This document shows positions 43,517 to 43,841 of a DNA stretch of 43,841 nt, piece after piece. The translations under genes were made by a program, and so were the position numbers. Each line of letters opens with the position of its first letter. The first letter of the stretch is position 1. The notes below the pieces were generated by a model. It was not told the origin of the DNA. It searched no databases and was given only the letters and a program-made list of their open reading frames with translations. This DNA is from Oscillochloris sp. (lineage in GTDB: Bacteria; Chloroflexota; Chloroflexia; Chloroflexales; Chloroflexaceae): NCBI GenBank assembly GCA_012032775.1, contig JAAUQO010000019.1, forward strand, positions 1 through 43,841, given 5' to 3'.

Positions 43517-43841
43517 CTCGATTGGTGCATCGGTGACAGGCGGCGAGCCGGTGGCGAACGACGCGACCGGAAAACCCGAAGCGTCCGACAAGCCCGAGAA
43601 GGCCGCCGTCCTGCGGACATTCACCGCCGCGGTGGTGTTCGTCATCGACTCGACCATCTCCATGGGGCCGTACATCGATCGGACCCGCGAAGCCGTCCGC
43701 CGTATCTACGGAAAGGTCGAAAAGGCGGGCCTGCTCGATCAGGTGAAGTTCGGATTGATCGCCTATCGGTCCAACGTGGAGGCTTCGCCGGGACTGGAGT
43801 ACGTGTCGAAGGTTTACGCGGATCCGACCGAGGTCAAGGAC
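43404..43841 (+). pseudogene. Mosaic open frame: beta-helix piece then a different VWA domain (partial)
   Basis: In a different frame from the lipoprotein: first FIGGDLPAQRNLISGNLL and GHVIQGNSIG, typical of right-handed parallel beta-helix repeats, then from about 43540 EPVANDATGKPEASDKPEK and VVFVIDSTISMGPYIDRTRE, a VWA domain with a MIDAS motif DSTIS of the type seen in some kinase-associated (PpkA-like) proteins. It has no start of its own and runs off the window. Confidence 0.45.

Noticed and set aside
1-43841. tRNA or rRNA genes
   Set aside because: No T-loop GGTTCGAATCC-like motifs with a paired acceptor arm and no rRNA-like stretches were seen in the intergenic regions.

Overview
The window reads as a piece of a Chloroflexota (Chloroflexia-type) chromosome. 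This is inference: there is no rRNA or other marker gene here. The basis is a very long multi-GAF hybrid-type sensor kinase, a type 2 isopentenyl diphosphate isomerase (Fni), a MurT-type ligase with a zinc ribbon, VanW and DUF1501/DUF1800 secreted proteins, GC-rich coding sequence, and several textbook TTGACA-N17-TATACT-like promoters.

Layout. 1-4.9 kb: the N-terminus of a lipoprotein (leaves the window), an M20 amidohydrolase, a VanW/G5 cell-envelope protein and a TPR protein. 4.9-9.3 kb (minus strand): a putative tandem-AP2 DNA-binding protein, then a polyhydroxyalkanoate (PHA) granule module of patatin-like hydrolase, PhaR-type regulator and phasin. This module carries three copies of one palindromic operator placed on two promoters. 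9.3-13 kb: a cyclase-family hydrolase and a one-carbon/purine-like block on the minus strand (fchA, folD, divergent purD-like). 13-18.3 kb: a P-loop-less ArsA-like protein, an SDR oxidoreductase, an XRE regulator, an M23 peptidase behind a structured leader, and a phosphatase-like protein lacking its catalytic cysteine. 18.3-21.6 kb: a TAT-type DUF1501/DUF1800 pair. 22-34 kb: a signalling operon of a left-handed beta-helix protein, a REC-degenerate GGDEF protein, a sensor kinase of about 2,800 residues with about 14 GAF domains, and an alpha/beta-hydrolase-like protein. 34-43 kb: fni, recF, malQ, an intact ISAs1-type insertion sequence, a gene remnant at its edge, proC, a possible PD-(D/E)XK protein and murT. 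The last 0.6 kb is a mosaic of unrelated protein fragments and is probably a bad contig end.

Two themes stand out. First, regulation and metabolism: the phasin/PhaR operator set, and a FolD whose cyclohydrolase lysine is an isoleucine sitting next to a stand-alone FchA cyclohydrolase that could supply the missing step. Second, an unusual density of enzyme-fold proteins without their catalytic residues: ArsA-like without Walker A, LMW-phosphatase-like without Cys, PurD-like without metal and ATP residues, alpha/beta hydrolase without Ser, and a GGDEF without its signature.

Caution on quality: at least nine otherwise full-length genes are split by what looks like a single missing base each, and the kinase has a further compensated pair. 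Joined lengths match family lengths, so most are probably sequencing errors; I give each such gene as one CDS and state where the frame breaks. No tRNA, rRNA or CRISPR array was seen.
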